In this document: positions 41,650 to 52,144 of the stretch, one piece after another
Numbering within the stretch: position 1 is the first letter of the stretch
How the letters are laid out: every line of letters begins with the position of its first letter
DNA from: Paenarthrobacter nitroguajacolicus JCM 14115
GTDB taxonomy: Bacteria > Actinomycetota > Actinomycetes > Actinomycetales > Micrococcaceae
Direction of reading: 5' to 3'
Length of the DNA stretch: 63,899 nt
Assembly: GCA_001313365.1 (NCBI GenBank)
Contig: BBFS01000014.1
Span: forward strand, 1 to 63,899
Translations under genes and position numbers: made by a program
The notes under the pieces: generated by a model
Databases searched by the model: none
The model's input: the letters and a program-made list of their open reading frames with translations, nothing else
Told to the model about the DNA's origin: nothing

Positions 41650-42083
41650 ATGAAGACTCTTTACACCGCCGAGGCACTGGCATCCGGCGAAGGCCGCGAC
41701 GGCAACGCCCGCACCAACGACGGCAAGCTGGACGTCGCCCTCGCCAGCCCCGTGGAGCTCGGGGGGGCAACGGCGAAGGAACCAACCCTGAGCAGCTGTT
41801 CGCAGCCGGCTACGCCGCGTGCTTCCACTCGGCTTTGCGACTCGTGGGTCGCAAGGAACGCGTTGACCTCAGCGACTCGGCCGTTGCCGCCAAAGTCCAC
41901 TTCGGTGCGCTGACGGACAGCGAAGGATATGGACTGGCCGCCGAACTGGAAATCGCGCTGCCCGCCCTGGACCGCGGTACTGCGGAGCAGCTGATGGCCA
42001 AGGCGCACCAGATCTGCCCCTACTCCAACGCAACGCGCGGCAACATGGCCGTAGACCTCAAGCTCGTGGAGTTCGCAGCATGA
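41650..42083 (+). CDS. ohr: Organic hydroperoxide resistance protein
   Basis: Thiol peroxidase that reduces organic hydroperoxides, about 144 residues. Both catalytic Cys are present: NPEQLFAAGYAACFHSAL and AHQICPYSNATRGN, along with the N-terminal LYTAEALASGEGRDGNARTNDGKLDV. ATG 41650 after a long AGAACGGAAAC leader. One break at the 7-G run 41761-41767 (true frame GGNGEGTNPEQ). The stop overlaps the downstream start as ATGA. Confidence 0.95.
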
Positions 42084-43101
42084 GCGCCGTGGCAACCGAA
42101 ACCCGCGAAATCCAGCTTGCCTCCCGCCCGGTCGGCCGCCCTGCTCCGGAGAACTTCCGGCTGGCAACAGCGCCGCTACCCGAGCTCGCGGAGGGCCAGC
42201 TCCTGGTGAAGAACCAGTTCATGTCCGTGGATCCCTACATGCGCGGCCGCATGAATGACGTCAAGTCGTACTCGGCGCCGTTCCGCCTGGATGCAGCGCT
42301 CGACGGCGGTGCAGTGGGTGAGGTCATCGCGTCCCGTTCGGACGCGCACAAGGTGGGTGACGTCGTCGTGCATCAACTTGGCTGGCGCGAGCACGCGGTG
42401 GTGGACGCCGCCGCGACTACGCCGGTTCCGTCGGGGTTGGCCCCCCCACCTCGGCGTTCCTTGGCGCGCTTGGCATGACAGGCCTGACCGCCTATGCCGG
42501 GTTGCTGAAGGTCGCTGAGTTCAAAGAGGGCGACGTGGTCTTCGTGTCCGGGGGGGCGGCAGGTGCGGTCGGCTCGATGGTTGGCCAGATCGCCAAGGCC
42601 ATGGGCGCTTCCAAGGTCATCGGCAGCGCCGGATCGCCGGAGAAGGTTGCCCGCTTGCTGGAGCTCGGCTTCGATGCTGCGTTCAACTACAACGATGCTC
42701 CCGTGCTGGACCAACTGAAGGAAGCGGCGGGGGGGAGCGCGGCATTGACGTCTACTTCGATAACGTCGGCGGCGAGCACCTCGAAGCAGCACTTGCCACG
42801 CTCACGGTTGGCGGCCGCGTCGCAATGTGCGGTGCGATTGCCCAGTACAACTCCACGGAGCCCCCCGGTGGCGCCGCGGAACCTGGCTGTGGCCATCGGC
42901 AAGCAGCTCACCCTGCGCGGATTCCTGGTGGGCGGGCAGCGACAGCACGCCCCCCGAGTTCGCGCAGAAGATGGCCGGCTGGCTGGCCGATGGTCCGTCA
43001 GCTACGACGAAACAATCGTGGACGGACTGGAGAATGCACCGCAGGCATTCATGGACCTGTTGGACGGTGCGAACACGGGAAAGATGCTGGTTCGCCTCTA
43101 G
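42080..43101 (+). CDS. NADP-dependent oxidoreductase, MDR family (CurA/YncB-like)
   Basis: Zinc-free medium-chain dehydrogenase/reductase of about 340 residues. MSVDPYMRGRMND is the leukotriene B4 dehydrogenase/CurA signature; the Rossmann motif is VFVSGAAGAVGSMVGQIAKAMGAS, followed by GIDVYFDNVGGEHLEAALATLTVGGRVAMCGAIAQYN. Frame breaks near 42440, 42556, 42735, 42865 and 42950. Its ATGA overlap puts it in the ohrR-ohr operon, so it may reduce reactive enones or aldehydes formed during lipid peroxidation. Confidence 0.88.
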
Positions 43102-43103
43102 CT

Positions 43104-43120
43104 CACGCGTGAAACGCGTG
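43104..43120. terminator. Short inverted repeat after the oxidoreductase gene
   Basis: CACGCGT-GAA-ACGCGTG forms a perfect 7-bp stem with a 3-base loop two bases after the stop codon. It has no T run and is short, so it is at best a weak terminator. The remaining space up to 43346 holds the promoter of the nucleoside operon, with no other feature recognised. Confidence 0.4.
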
Positions 43121-43346
43121 TGACTTGCGCACCCGGCTACTGCTTGGTAACAAAAGGTCAACAATCTGACCTGGAGTGATCATTTGTGGTAGCTGGGTGT
43201 GTTGCAGGCCACTAGTGTTGGTTTCATCAATGCGCTTCGGCGCAGCTGCGAGCATCAGTGAAAACAGAATTTCTGCCTCAGGTATAGGAAACGGACACTC
43301 ATTGACCATCCGTCGTAGCGCCAATCACTTTCTTCCTGGAGGAAAA

Positions 43347-44462
43347 TTGAAGAAACCACTGCGTGCCACCCTGAAGCGCGGTTCAATGGCCGGTGTTGCC
43401 ACCCTCGGTGCAGCAGCGCTCCTGCTGACCAGCTGCGGCCAGGCTCCCGACGCCGGATCCGGCGGGGGGGCGACCAAGAGTGACTTTACTGGCTGCATCG
43501 TGTCGGACTCCGGCGGATTCGACGACCAGTCCTTCAACCAGTCCTCATTCGAGGGCCTCAAGAAGGCAGAGTCTGATTTGGGCATCACGGTAAAGTCGGC
43601 CGAATCCAAAGCCAACAGCGACTTCGAAACCAACCTCAACGGCATGATCTCCGCAGGCTGTAACCTCACTGTCACGGTTGGCTTCCTTTTGGGCGATGCC
43701 ACTAAGGCCGCCGCAGAGAAGAACACCGACAAGCACTTCGCGATCGTCGACTACACGTACGAGACTCCGATCGCCAACGTCAAGCCGATCGTCTATGACA
43801 CGGCCCAGGCTGCATACCTTGCAGGCTACGCGGCCGCAGCTACCACCAAGACCAACAAGGTGGGTACCTTCGGCGGCATCAAGATCCCCCCCACGGTTAC
43901 CATCTTCATGGACGGCTTCTACGACGGCGTACAGGCCTACAACAAGGCCAAGGGCAAGTCAGTACAGGTTGTTGGCTGGGACAAGAACACCCAGGACGGT
44001 TCGTTCACTGGCGACTTTGAGAAGCAGGACACCGGCAAACAGGTCACCATCAACCTGCTGGACCAGGGCGCGGACATCATCATGCCCGTAGCCGGACCGG
44101 TTGGTAAGGGTGCAGGTGCTGCTTTGAAGGAAGCCAAGGCTGCCGGCAAGGACGTCAAGCTCATCTGGGTTGACTCCGATGGCTACCTCACCGCTCCCGA
44201 GTACAAGGACCTGATGCTGACCTCCGTGGTCAAGCAGATGGGCGAAGCTGTTGAAGCCGTGGTGAAGGACGACACGGAAGGCAAGTTCAACAACGAAGCC
44301 TACGTCGGAACGTTGGAGAACGATGGCGTTGCCCTCGCCCCGTTCCACGATCTCGACTCCGCTGTCACTGCTGAAACCAAGTCCGAGCTCGATGCCCTGA
44401 AGGCCGACATCGTATCCGGCAAGCTGGTTGTCGAATCGGCAGCGAGCCCCCCCAAGAAGTAA
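43347..44462 (+). CDS. BMP-family nucleoside-binding lipoprotein
   Basis: Receptor of a nucleoside ABC importer (PnrA/BmpA/NupN class), 371 residues in one open frame. Signal peptide with lipobox AALLLTSCGQ. Motifs: GFDDQSFNQSSFEGLKKAESDLGI, NLNGMISAGCNLTVTVGFLLGDA, NVKPIVYDTAQAAYLAGYAAA, KVGTFGGIKIPTVTIFMDGFYDGVQAYN, and IIMPVAGPVGKGAGAAL. TTG start at 43347 with TGGAGGA. Three 7-nt runs (43465, 43887, 44449) leave the frame unchanged but seem to add one residue each. The ATPase and two permeases follow. Confidence 0.92.
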   Translation: MKKPLRATLKRGSMAGVATLGAAALLLTSCGQAPDAGSGGGATKSDFTGCIVSDSGGFDDQSFNQSSFEGLKKAESDLGITVKSAESKANSDFETNLNGMISAGCNLTVTVGFLLGDATKAAAEKNTDKHFAIVDYTYETPIANVKPIVYDTAQAAYLAGYAAAATTKTNKVGTFGGIKIPPTVTIFMDGFYDGVQAYNKAKGKSVQVVGWDKNTQDGSFTGDFEKQDTGKQVTINLLDQGADIIMPVAGPVGKGAGAALKEAKAAGKDVKLIWVDSDGYLTAPEYKDLMLTSVVKQMGEAVEAVVKDDTEGKFNNEAYVGTLENDGVALAPFHDLDSAVTAETKSELDALKADIVSGKLVVESAASPPKK

Positions 44463-44475
44463 ATCAATTCCTGGA

Positions 44476-44516
44476 CGCGCCGCCAGTACCGAGTCCCGGT
44501 ACTGGCGGCGCGTTTT
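44476..44516 (+). terminator. Intrinsic terminator/attenuator after the nucleoside-binding lipoprotein gene
   Basis: CGCGCCGCCAGTACCG pairs with CGGTACTGGCGGCGCG around AGTCC and is followed by TTTTT. It lies between the receptor and ATPase genes, which would give more receptor than transporter. Confidence 0.9.
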
Positions 44517-44597
44517 TGCCCTGACTACGCTGGGCTTCAAAGCCAATGGCTTTGGAGCAGTACAGCCGTCCCTCGGACTCACAGAACGGTGGGAGTT

Positions 44598-46118
44598 GTG
44601 AAACTCGAATTGAAGGGGATCTCGAAAGCCTTCGGGACCTTCTACGCCAACCAAGACATCGACTCGTGGTCGAATCCGGCCAGATCCATTGCCTCCTCGG
44701 CGAAAATGGTGCCGGCAAATCAACCCTCATGAACGTGCTGTACGGGCTGTACGAGCCAACAGCCGGCCAGATCCTGGTAAACGACCAGCCGGTCAATTTC
44801 CGTGGACCGGGTGACGCGATGGCGGCCGGCATCGGCATGGTGCACCAGCACTTTATGCTGGTCCCCCGTCTTTACCGTGGCGGAAAACGTTGCCCTCGGC
44901 GCGGAACCGACCACGTTCGGCGGTGTGCTCAGCATCGACGAAACCCGGAAGAAAATCCGGGAGATTTCCGATCAATACGGCTTCGACGTCGATCCTGACG
45001 CCTGGTGGAGGACCTCCCCCGTGGGCGTCCAGCAGCGGGTTGAGATCATTAAGGCCCTGGTGCGTGAGGCAAAAGTCCTCATTTTGGACGAGCCCACTGC
45101 CGTGCTGACGCCTCAGGAAACCGATGAACTGCTGGACATCATGAGGCAGCTCAGATCCGGCGGAACGTCCATCGTCTTCATCTCGCACAAGCTCCGCGAA
45201 GTGAAGGCTGTCTCGGACGTCATCACCGTCATCCGCCGCGGCAAGGTGGTGGGAGATGCGCCTCCACTGCGTCAGCCACGGAACTGGCGTCCATGATGGT
45301 TGGGCGCCCGGTGAGCCTGAGCTTGAACAAAGCTCCCGCGCAGCCTAAGGAAACCACGTTCGTGGTGGAAAACCTGACAGTGCGCGCGGCGAACGGCACC
45401 AATGTGGTGGACGGAATCAGCTTCGACATCGCCCAAGGTGAGATTCTCGCCGTCGCCGGTGTCCAAGGCAATGGCCAAACGGAACTGACCGAAGCCATCT
45501 TGGGTGTCCAGGAGCATGTAACCGGCTCCGTGACGCTTGATGGCAAGCAACTGCTGGGCCTCCCCCGTCAAGGACGTCCTGCGCTCCGGCGTCGGGTTTG
45601 TTCCGGAGGACCGGACGGTAGACGGGTTGGTTGGGCCGTTCTCCGTGGCAGAGAACCTGGTCCTGGACCTTTACGACCAAGCACCCTTTGCCAGTGGCAT
45701 CAGCATGAAACCTGCCAAGGTTGCAGAGCACGCGAAGGCCAAGATCGAGGAATTCGATATCCGGGCTCCTTCCGCGGCATCGGCTGCCGGAACTTTGTCC
45801 GGCGGCAACCAGCAGAAAGTGGTCATGGCCAGGGAACTGTCCCGGCCCTTGCGGCTGTTTATCGCGAGCCAGCCCACACGCGGCGTGGATGTCGGTTCCA
45901 TCGAGTTCCTGCACAAGCGCATCGTTGCCGAGCGCGACGTCGGAACGCCGGTCATGATCGTTTCCACTGAACTTGATGAGGTCATTGAGCTCGCCGACCG
46001 GATTGCCGTGCTTTACAAAGGCAAGCTCGTGGGCATTGTCCCTGCTGGAACACCCCCGCGACACCCTTGGCTTGATGATGGCCGGCGTCGGCCTGAAGGA
46101 GGCTCCGATGACAACTAA
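44598..46118 (+). CDS. Nucleoside ABC transporter ATP-binding protein (two ABC domains)
   Basis: Tandem-domain ATPase of the NupO/YufO class, about 507 residues. Domain 1: [76 protein letters not shown]. Domain 2: [70 protein letters not shown] (signature and degenerate Walker B). GTG 44598 with GGGAG. Frame breaks near 44665, 44868, 45005, 45265, 45565 and 46055. The exact 3' end is unclear because of the last break; the permease ATG lies at 46108. Confidence 0.9.
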
Positions 46119-47466
46119 AGACGAGTCAGGCAAGGACCAAACACCCGAGGAATCCACCTCCGAAGTGCGGGCGGCAGACGTCGCCTTGGACACCGCCGGA
46201 GGGACACTGGAACCATCCATAGTGCCTGTTTCCTCCCAAAGCGGGGGGGACCCGGGACACAAGCAAGGCAGCCTCATGCGCCGGATCGTGATGGGCAGCG
46301 GCTTTGTCTCCGTCCTGGCGGTCATTGTGGCGCTGTTCCTCGGCGGCTTGCTGATTGCCAGTACGGACGCCAGGTGACCAAAACCGCAGGTTACTTGTTC
46401 GCACGCCCCACGGACTTCCTGAGTGCGTTGTGGACAGCCATGACCGAGAGCTACGTTGCACTCTTCCAGGGCGCTGTGTTCAATCCACGTGAAGGCTTCA
46501 AGCCCTTACTCGAAACAATGACTGTGGCAACCCCGCTGATCTGTGCCGGCCTTGGTGTCGCACTGGCATTCCGCGCCGGCTTGTTCAACATCGGCGCCCA
46601 GGGGCAGATCATCATCAGCGCCACTCTCGCTGCCTACGTAGGGTTCGCCTGGCACCTGCCGTTCGGACTGCACCTGCTGGTGGTCATCATCATGGGCGTC
46701 TTGGGCGGTGCTCTGTGGGGGGGCGCCATTGTGGGCATTCTCAAAGCCCGGACCGGCGCGCATGAGGTCATCGTTACCATCATGCTGAACTATGTGGCCT
46801 TGTTCTTGCTCGACTTCCTGCTGAACACTGCTGCTTTCCGGCGTCCGGGGGGGACAACAGCCCCATTTCGCCACGCCTCGATGAATCGGCAACGTATCCC
46901 GTCCTGATCCCGGGATCCCGACTCCATGTGGGCTTTCTGGTGGCAATCGCGCTGACCTACGGTGTGTGGTGGCTGCTGAACCGATCAACCATCGGCTTCG
47001 AGTTCCGTGCCGTCGGTGCCAACCCCGTCGCAGCGCGGACCGCCGGCGTCAAAGTCTCCCGAGCCACGATCCTGGTGATGGCCATGGCCGGCGCCCTCGC
47101 CGCGTTCGGTGGTATTGCCCAAGTGGCCGGTACCGAAAAGGTGCTGACAGGCGGCGTCGCTGCCAGATCGGCTTCGACGCGATGACTGTTGCCCTGTTGG
47201 GACGCAGTACACCGTGGGGGAACGTTCTTTGCCGGACTGCTGTTCGGAGCTTTCCGGGCAGGCGCAGTGCAGATGCAGATCCAGACCGGGACGCCCATTG
47301 ACATCGTGCTGGTGGTGCAATCGCTGATTGTGCTCTTCATCGCCGCGCCGCCCCCCCTCATCCGTTCGATCTTCCGGCTTGAGCCCAAGAAGAAGAACAA
47401 GAACAAGACACCGAAGGCGGCCCCCCCAAAGCTGCCCTTGCCAACGCCACCGGAGGTGCCAAGTGA
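46108..47466 (+). CDS. Nucleoside ABC transporter permease, first subunit (NupP type)
   Basis: Membrane subunit of about 452 residues. A long hydrophilic N-terminus ([19 protein letters not shown]) precedes the helices: GSGFVSVLAVIVALFLGGLLIAS, FKPLLETMTVATPLICAGLGVALAFRAGLFNIGAQGQIIISATLAAYVGF (family signature), GAHEVIVTIMLNYVALFLLDFLL, VSRATILVMAMAGALAAFGGIAQVAGTEKVL and IGFDAMTVALLGRSTPWGTFFAGLLFGAFRAGA. The Lys-rich tail EPKKKNKNKTPKAAPKLP is cytoplasmic. Frame breaks near 46374, 46850-46865, 46912, 47163 and 47215. Stop overlaps the next start as GTGA. Confidence 0.88.
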
Positions 47467-48757
47467 GTGCGACAACCACCGCTCCCAAGTCGGGATCAAC
47501 GGCCCTGCCAGCGTTCCGGCCTTCCATGAAGGTTCCGCTTTCGCTCGGCATCCTGGCGCTCATAGCCTTGGTCTTCTTCGGCTTCCTTGGCCCGGACCAG
47601 ACAGCCGAGATGAAGATCAGCGACGCCGGCGACGCCGTTGCGGTCCCTGCCCTGATGATTCCAGGCAGGTGGGCGGAATTGTCCTCGGCATCCTGCTGCT
47701 GGCCATGGCTGCCTACTCGATCTACCTCTGGACCCAAGGAGAGCGGTCGCCCAAGTGGCTGCCCATCGCGTTTGCAGTGGTGTTCGTGTTCGCCTTGCTT
47801 GTTTGGATCGTGGCAGGCGCCCGCCAGCCTCCATCTCGCTGGCCGGCCTCGTTGCCGGCTCGGTAACACTGGCAGTGCCACTGGTCTTCGGCTCGCTCTC
47901 CGGCGTGCTGTGTGAGCGTGTGGGCGTTGTGAACATTGCCATCGAGGGACAACTCCTGGGCGGAGCATTCACTGCCGCCCTGGTGGCCACCATGACGGGG
48001 GGGAGCCCGTACATCGGCCTGATTGCAGCCGCTGCGGCAGGTGCTGCCGTGTCCATGGTCCTGGCCGTGTTCAGCATCAAATTCCTGGTCAACCAGCTCA
48101 TCGTCGGTGTGGTTTTGAACGTGTTGGTCTCCGGCCTCACAGGCTTCCTGTACGGCACGTTGATGGTGCCCAACAAGGAGCAGTTCAACACCCCGGGCCG
48201 GTTGGACATCCTGCCGATCCCGCTCCTTTCGGACATCCCCCCCATCATCGGCCCATCCTGTTCGAGCAGTCCATCGCGGGCTACCTCATGTATATTGCGG
48301 TGGCCGTGGTGTGGTTCGGCTTGTTCAAGACCCGCTGGGGCCTCCGCGTCCGGGCAGTCGGCGAACACCCGCAGGCTGCCGACACGTTGGGTATCAACGT
48401 CAACGCAACCCGTTTCTGGAACGTCACCTTGGGCGGTGCCATCGCGGGCATCGGGGGTGCCGTCTTCACACTGGTGACCATCGACTCCTTCACCAAGGAC
48501 ATCTCCGGCGGCCGGGGTTTTATCGCCCTTGCTGCCTGATCTTTGGGCGGTGGAACCCGATCGGCGCGTTCCTTGCCTCGCTGCTGTTCGGCTTCGCCTA
48601 CAACCTGCAGTCCATCCTGGGCATCATCGGTACCCCCCCGGTACCGAGCCAGTTCATGGCCATGCTGCCGTACCTGGTGACCATCTTCGCGGTGGCAGGT
48701 TTGGTGGGTAAGTCCCGGCCACCGGCCGCAAGCGGCATACCGTACGTGAAGGGTTGA
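47463..48757 (+). CDS. Nucleoside ABC transporter permease, second subunit (NupQ type)
   Basis: About 431 residues. An N-terminal extension with extra helices (MKVPLSLGILALIALVFFGFLG; GIVLGILLLAMAAYSIYLW; WLPIAFAVVFVFALLVWIVA) precedes the core permease signature SLAGLVAGSVTLAVPLVFGSLSGVLCERVGVVNIAIEGQLLGGAFTAALVA, followed by NQLIVGVVLNVLVSGLTGFLY, GLRVRAVGEHPQAADTLGINV and [31 protein letters not shown]. GTG 47463. Frame breaks near 47672, 47825, 48248 and 48538. Ends two bases before cdd. Confidence 0.9.
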
Positions 48758-48759
48758 CG

Positions 48760-49163
48760 ATGCCAGCGGAAGTTATCGACTGGCAGGCCTTGGAAGATGC
48801 AGCAAAGCAGGCAATGCAACGGGCGTACGCGCCATATTCCAAGTTCCCGGTGGGGGGCTGCGGCGCTCACCGAGGACGGCCGGATCGTCAGCGGCTGCAA
48901 CGTTGAGAACGCCAGCTACGGCTGACTCTCTGCGCCGAATGTGCCTTGGTCGGTCAGCTCCACATGACAGGCGGCGGCAAAATCGCCGCGTTTTACTGCG
49001 TGGATGGGCAAGGCAACATCCTCATGCCGTGCGGGCGTTGCCGCCAGCTGCTCTATGAATTCAGGCGCCCGGAATGCAGCTCATGACAACGCAGGGAATC
49101 AAATCCATGGACCAGGTACTTCCTGACGCCTTCGGTCCCGAACATCTGGAGGAAACCACGTGA
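48760..49163 (+). CDS. cdd: Cytidine deaminase
   Basis: Deaminates cytidine and deoxycytidine to uridine forms. Zinc ligands and catalytic Glu are in VSGCNVENASYGLTLCAECALV and MPCGRCRQLLYEF, preceded by AYAPYSKFPVGAAAL. About 134 residues, standard for the homotetrameric class. Frame breaks near 48855, 48923 and 49068. The stop overlaps the deoA start as GTGA. Position behind a nucleoside transporter fits immediate salvage of imported cytidine. Confidence 0.95.
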
Positions 49164-50476
49164 CCACCACTGAAGCGTTCGACGCCGTCCAGATCATTTC
49201 CATCAAGCGGGACAAGGGCACGCTCACTCCCGAGCAGATCGACTGGACCATTGATGCCTACACCCGCGGCGTGATCGCCGAGGAACAGATGGCGGCACTG
49301 AACATGGCCATCCTGCTGAACGGCATGGACCGCGCCGAGATTTCACGCTGGACATCGGCCATGATCGCCTCGGGCGAGCGGATGGACTTTTCGTCCCTGA
49401 CAAGGCCCGACGGCGGCCGGAAGGCTACCAGCGACAAGCACTCCACCGGTGGGGGGGTGGGCGATAAGATCACGCTGCCGTTGGCGCCGCTGGTGGCCGT
49501 GTTCGGTGTCGCAGTTCCGCAGCTTTCGGGCCGCGGCCTCGGCCACACCGGCGGGACGCTGGACAAGCTGGAGGCCATCCCCCCGGGTGGCGGGCCAACC
49601 TGAGCAACGACGAAATCATGGCCCAGCTTCAGGACGTCGGCGCAGTCATCTGTGCTGCAGGTTCAGGCTCGCACCCGCGGACAAGAAGCTCTATGCCTTG
49701 CGTGACGTCACGGGAACGGTGGAAGCCATCCCGCTGATTGCCTCCTCGATCATGAGCAAGAAGATCGCCGAAGGAACAGGCTCCTTGGTGCTGGACGTCA
49801 AAGTGGGTTCGGGCGCCTTCATGAAAGACGAAGCACGGGCCCGGGAGCTTGCAGAGACCATGGTGGCCTTGGGCAAGGACGCAGGTGTGCACACCGTCGC
49901 GCTGATCACGGACATGTCCACACCGTTGGGGGGGTTGACCGCGGGTAACGCCATCGAGGTGGAGGAATCAGTGGAGGTCCTTGCCGGTGGCGGTCCGGAA
50001 GACGTCGTCGAACTGACCGTCCGCCTGGCCGAGGAGATGCTGGCCGGTGCCGGCATCCACGATGCCGATCCCGCCGCTGCCTGAAGGACGGGCGGGCCAT
50101 GGACGTCTGGAACCGGATGATCGAAGCCCAAGGTGGAGATCCCCGGGCCGCGCTGCCCGTGGCCAGGGAATCCGAGGTTGTCTACGCTCCGGCGGACGGC
50201 GTCCTGGTGGAACTGGACGCGCTTTCCGTGGGTATTGCCGCCTGGCGCCTGGGTGCTGGCCGTGCCCGCAAGGAAGACCAGGTTCAAGCCGGTGCCGGAG
50301 TACGGCTGCACGCCAAGCCCGGCGCGTTGGTCCGGGCAGGCGAGCCATTGATGACACTCCTGACGGATAGCCCGGAAAAGTTCGACCGGGCCAAGGAAGC
50401 GCTCCAGAGTGCCGTCGTGATTGCTCCTGAAGGGTCACGTCCGGCGCATCAGCTGATCATCGACCGCATCGCCTAG
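49160..50476 (+). CDS. deoA: Thymidine/pyrimidine-nucleoside phosphorylase
   Basis: Phosphorolyses thymidine or uridine to base and (deoxy)ribose-1-phosphate. Motifs: [120 protein letters not shown], and a C-terminal barrel-sandwich domain with [29 protein letters not shown]. About 438 residues. Frame breaks near 49580-49600, 49668, 49930 and 50081. The 7-G run at 49451-49457 turns STGGVGDK into STGGGVGDK. Confidence 0.94.
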
Positions 50477-50483
50477 GCTTAAG

Positions 50484-50517
50484 TGTCCCGGGCTGTTTCC
50501 AGGAACAGCCGGGATAC
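50484..50517 (+). terminator. Terminator hairpin after deoA
   Basis: GTCCCGGGCTGTT pairs with AACAGCCGGGATAC around TCCAGG just after the deoA stop. No long T run is present. Confidence 0.65.
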
Positions 50518-50564
50518 TAGCCATCCGGCGCCTGTGGGGGGGAGCCGGCTATCGTAAGGAAACC

Positions 50565-51218
50565 GTGCAGGGCATCAACGATTTCATCCTCGCCGCGGCG
50601 GAACAGCCGTGGGTGTTGGTCCTGGTGCTGGCCTGCTGCGTGATTGATGGTTTCTTCCCGCCCATCCCCAGCGAATCCGTGGTGGTGGGCCTGAGTGCCG
50701 TGTCCGGCAGCAGCGGCTCACCCAACGTGTGGCTGCTGGGCTTGATGGCAGCTATCGGCGCGTTCTCCGGGGATAACATCGCCTACATCATTGGACACCG
50801 CATCGGCATCCAACGCTGGCGCTGGATGCGCACCCAGCGGATGCAGGGCGCCTTTCGTTGGGCGGGCAAGGAACTTCGACGCCGGTCAGCCTCGCTCATC
50901 ATGGTGGCCCGGTTCATCCCCATTGGCAGGGTGGCAGTCAACCTGACGGCCGGCGCAACGCACTTCCACCACCGCAAATTCGTAGCCCTGACCGCCATGT
51001 CGGCCGTCCTGTGGGCAACGTATTCGGTGATCCTCGGGTACTTCTTCGGTGTCTGGTTCGAGGACAACCACCTGCTGGGTGCCGTCATAGCGATCGTGGT
51101 AGCCGTGATCCTGGGAATCATCATCGATCGCATCATTAGCAAAGTCCGGGGGGGATCAGTGCCTTTGGATGGCAAGAACATTCCTGAGGAAGACGCCCCG
51201 ACTCCACCCACGGTATGA
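50565..51218 (+). CDS. DedA-family membrane protein, first of a tandem pair
   Basis: 217 residues in an unbroken frame. DedA/SNARE-associated signature: VIDGFFPPIPSESVVVGLSAV, GAFSGDNIAYIIGHRIGIQRWRWM and LIMVARFIPIGRVAVNLTAGATHFHHRKFVALTAMSAVLWATYSVILGYFFG, with the conserved Glu and Arg residues. GTG 50565 with AAGGA four bases upstream. DedA proteins are linked to lipid-carrier recycling and membrane homeostasis. The specific role here is unknown. Confidence 0.88.
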   Translation: MQGINDFILAAAEQPWVLVLVLACCVIDGFFPPIPSESVVVGLSAVSGSSGSPNVWLLGLMAAIGAFSGDNIAYIIGHRIGIQRWRWMRTQRMQGAFRWAGKELRRRSASLIMVARFIPIGRVAVNLTAGATHFHHRKFVALTAMSAVLWATYSVILGYFFGVWFEDNHLLGAVIAIVVAVILGIIIDRIISKVRGGSVPLDGKNIPEEDAPTPPTV

Positions 51219-51392
51219 CGACTCTTGCCCCGGAAGATCAGCCTGGCGGTTGACGACCACAACCTCATCAAACCGATAGCGTTAAACGCGTGATCCCAAG
51301 GCTGGGACGTAGCGAACGACGTCCCGGCCGTGGGACACTAGAGCGACTTCCGTCACATCGTCAAGTCACATTCGTCTAGGAGCTACCCCCGC

Positions 51393-52102
51393 GTGGAGTT
51401 TTTGAATCAAATGCTCGAGCATGCAGCCGGGCAGCCCTGGATATACCCGGTACTTCTGGTTTTCTTTTTCATTGACGGATTCGCCACGATTCTCCCCAGC
51501 GAAACAGCCATTGTGGGCCTCTCGGCGCTGTCCCTTCACAGCGGAGAACCCAACCTGTGGATTCTGGGTGCAACTGCCTTGGTAGGTGCCATGGCCGGCG
51601 ACAACATGGCTTACATGTTGGGCCGCAAGATCGGCCTCACCCGCTGGAAGTGGATGCGGCGACCCAAGGTCCAGAAAATGTTCGCGTGGGCACAGTACGA
51701 GTTGGACAAGCGCGGTGCGGTCCTGATCTTCACCGCCCGCTACATTCCGTGGGGTCGGGTAGCGGTGAACTACGTCGCCGGGCAGACCGGATTCCGCCAC
51801 CGCACCTTCTTCTGGCTGGACGCCTTCGCCTGCATCACGTGGGTTGGCTACTCAATCGGCATTGGCTTGCTCGCAGGTCAGTGGGTACACCACAACCCGC
51901 TCCTCGCGTCGGAATTGCAGTGGCCTTCGCCGTGGTCCTCGGTATCGTGGTGGACCATGCCTTGCGCTGGTGGCACAAGTACCTTGAGAAGAAGGACCAG
52001 GCCCGTGAAGCGGCCGCAAGCAGTGCAGCTCCCGCAGCGGAGCCGAATCTGTCGCAAAAAGCAGTTGCCGGGGGGGCCGACCTCTCCAATCCTGCCGGCT
52101 AA
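51393..52102 (+). CDS. DedA-family membrane protein, second of a tandem pair
   Basis: About 236 residues and homologous to the preceding gene: FFIDGFATILPSETAIVGLSALSL, GAMAGDNMAYMLGRKIGLTRWKWM, FTARYIPWGRVAVNYVAGQTGFRHRTFFWLDAFACITWVGYSIGIGLLAG. The tail after the last helix is long, charged and Ala-rich (EKKDQAREAAASSAAPAAEPNLSQ). GTG 51393 with AGGAG upstream. One frame break near 51912. The pair most likely arose by local duplication and now separates deoA from add. Confidence 0.87.
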
Positions 52103-52132
52103 GGACCTGCCGAGGGCGGCGGTGGGGGGGAC

Positions 52133-52138
52133 TAGTCT
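52133..52138 (+). promoter_or_regulatory. -10 element of the leaderless add promoter
   Basis: TAGTCT ends six bases before the GTG at 52145; no ribosome binding site is visible. Confidence 0.5.
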
Positions 52139-52144
52139 TAGTAC

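Noticed and set aside
43104..43346. Riboswitch upstream of the nucleoside-binding lipoprotein gene
   Set aside because: The 240-base region shows no conserved aptamer pattern that I recognise, only a short hairpin and a normal ribosome binding site.
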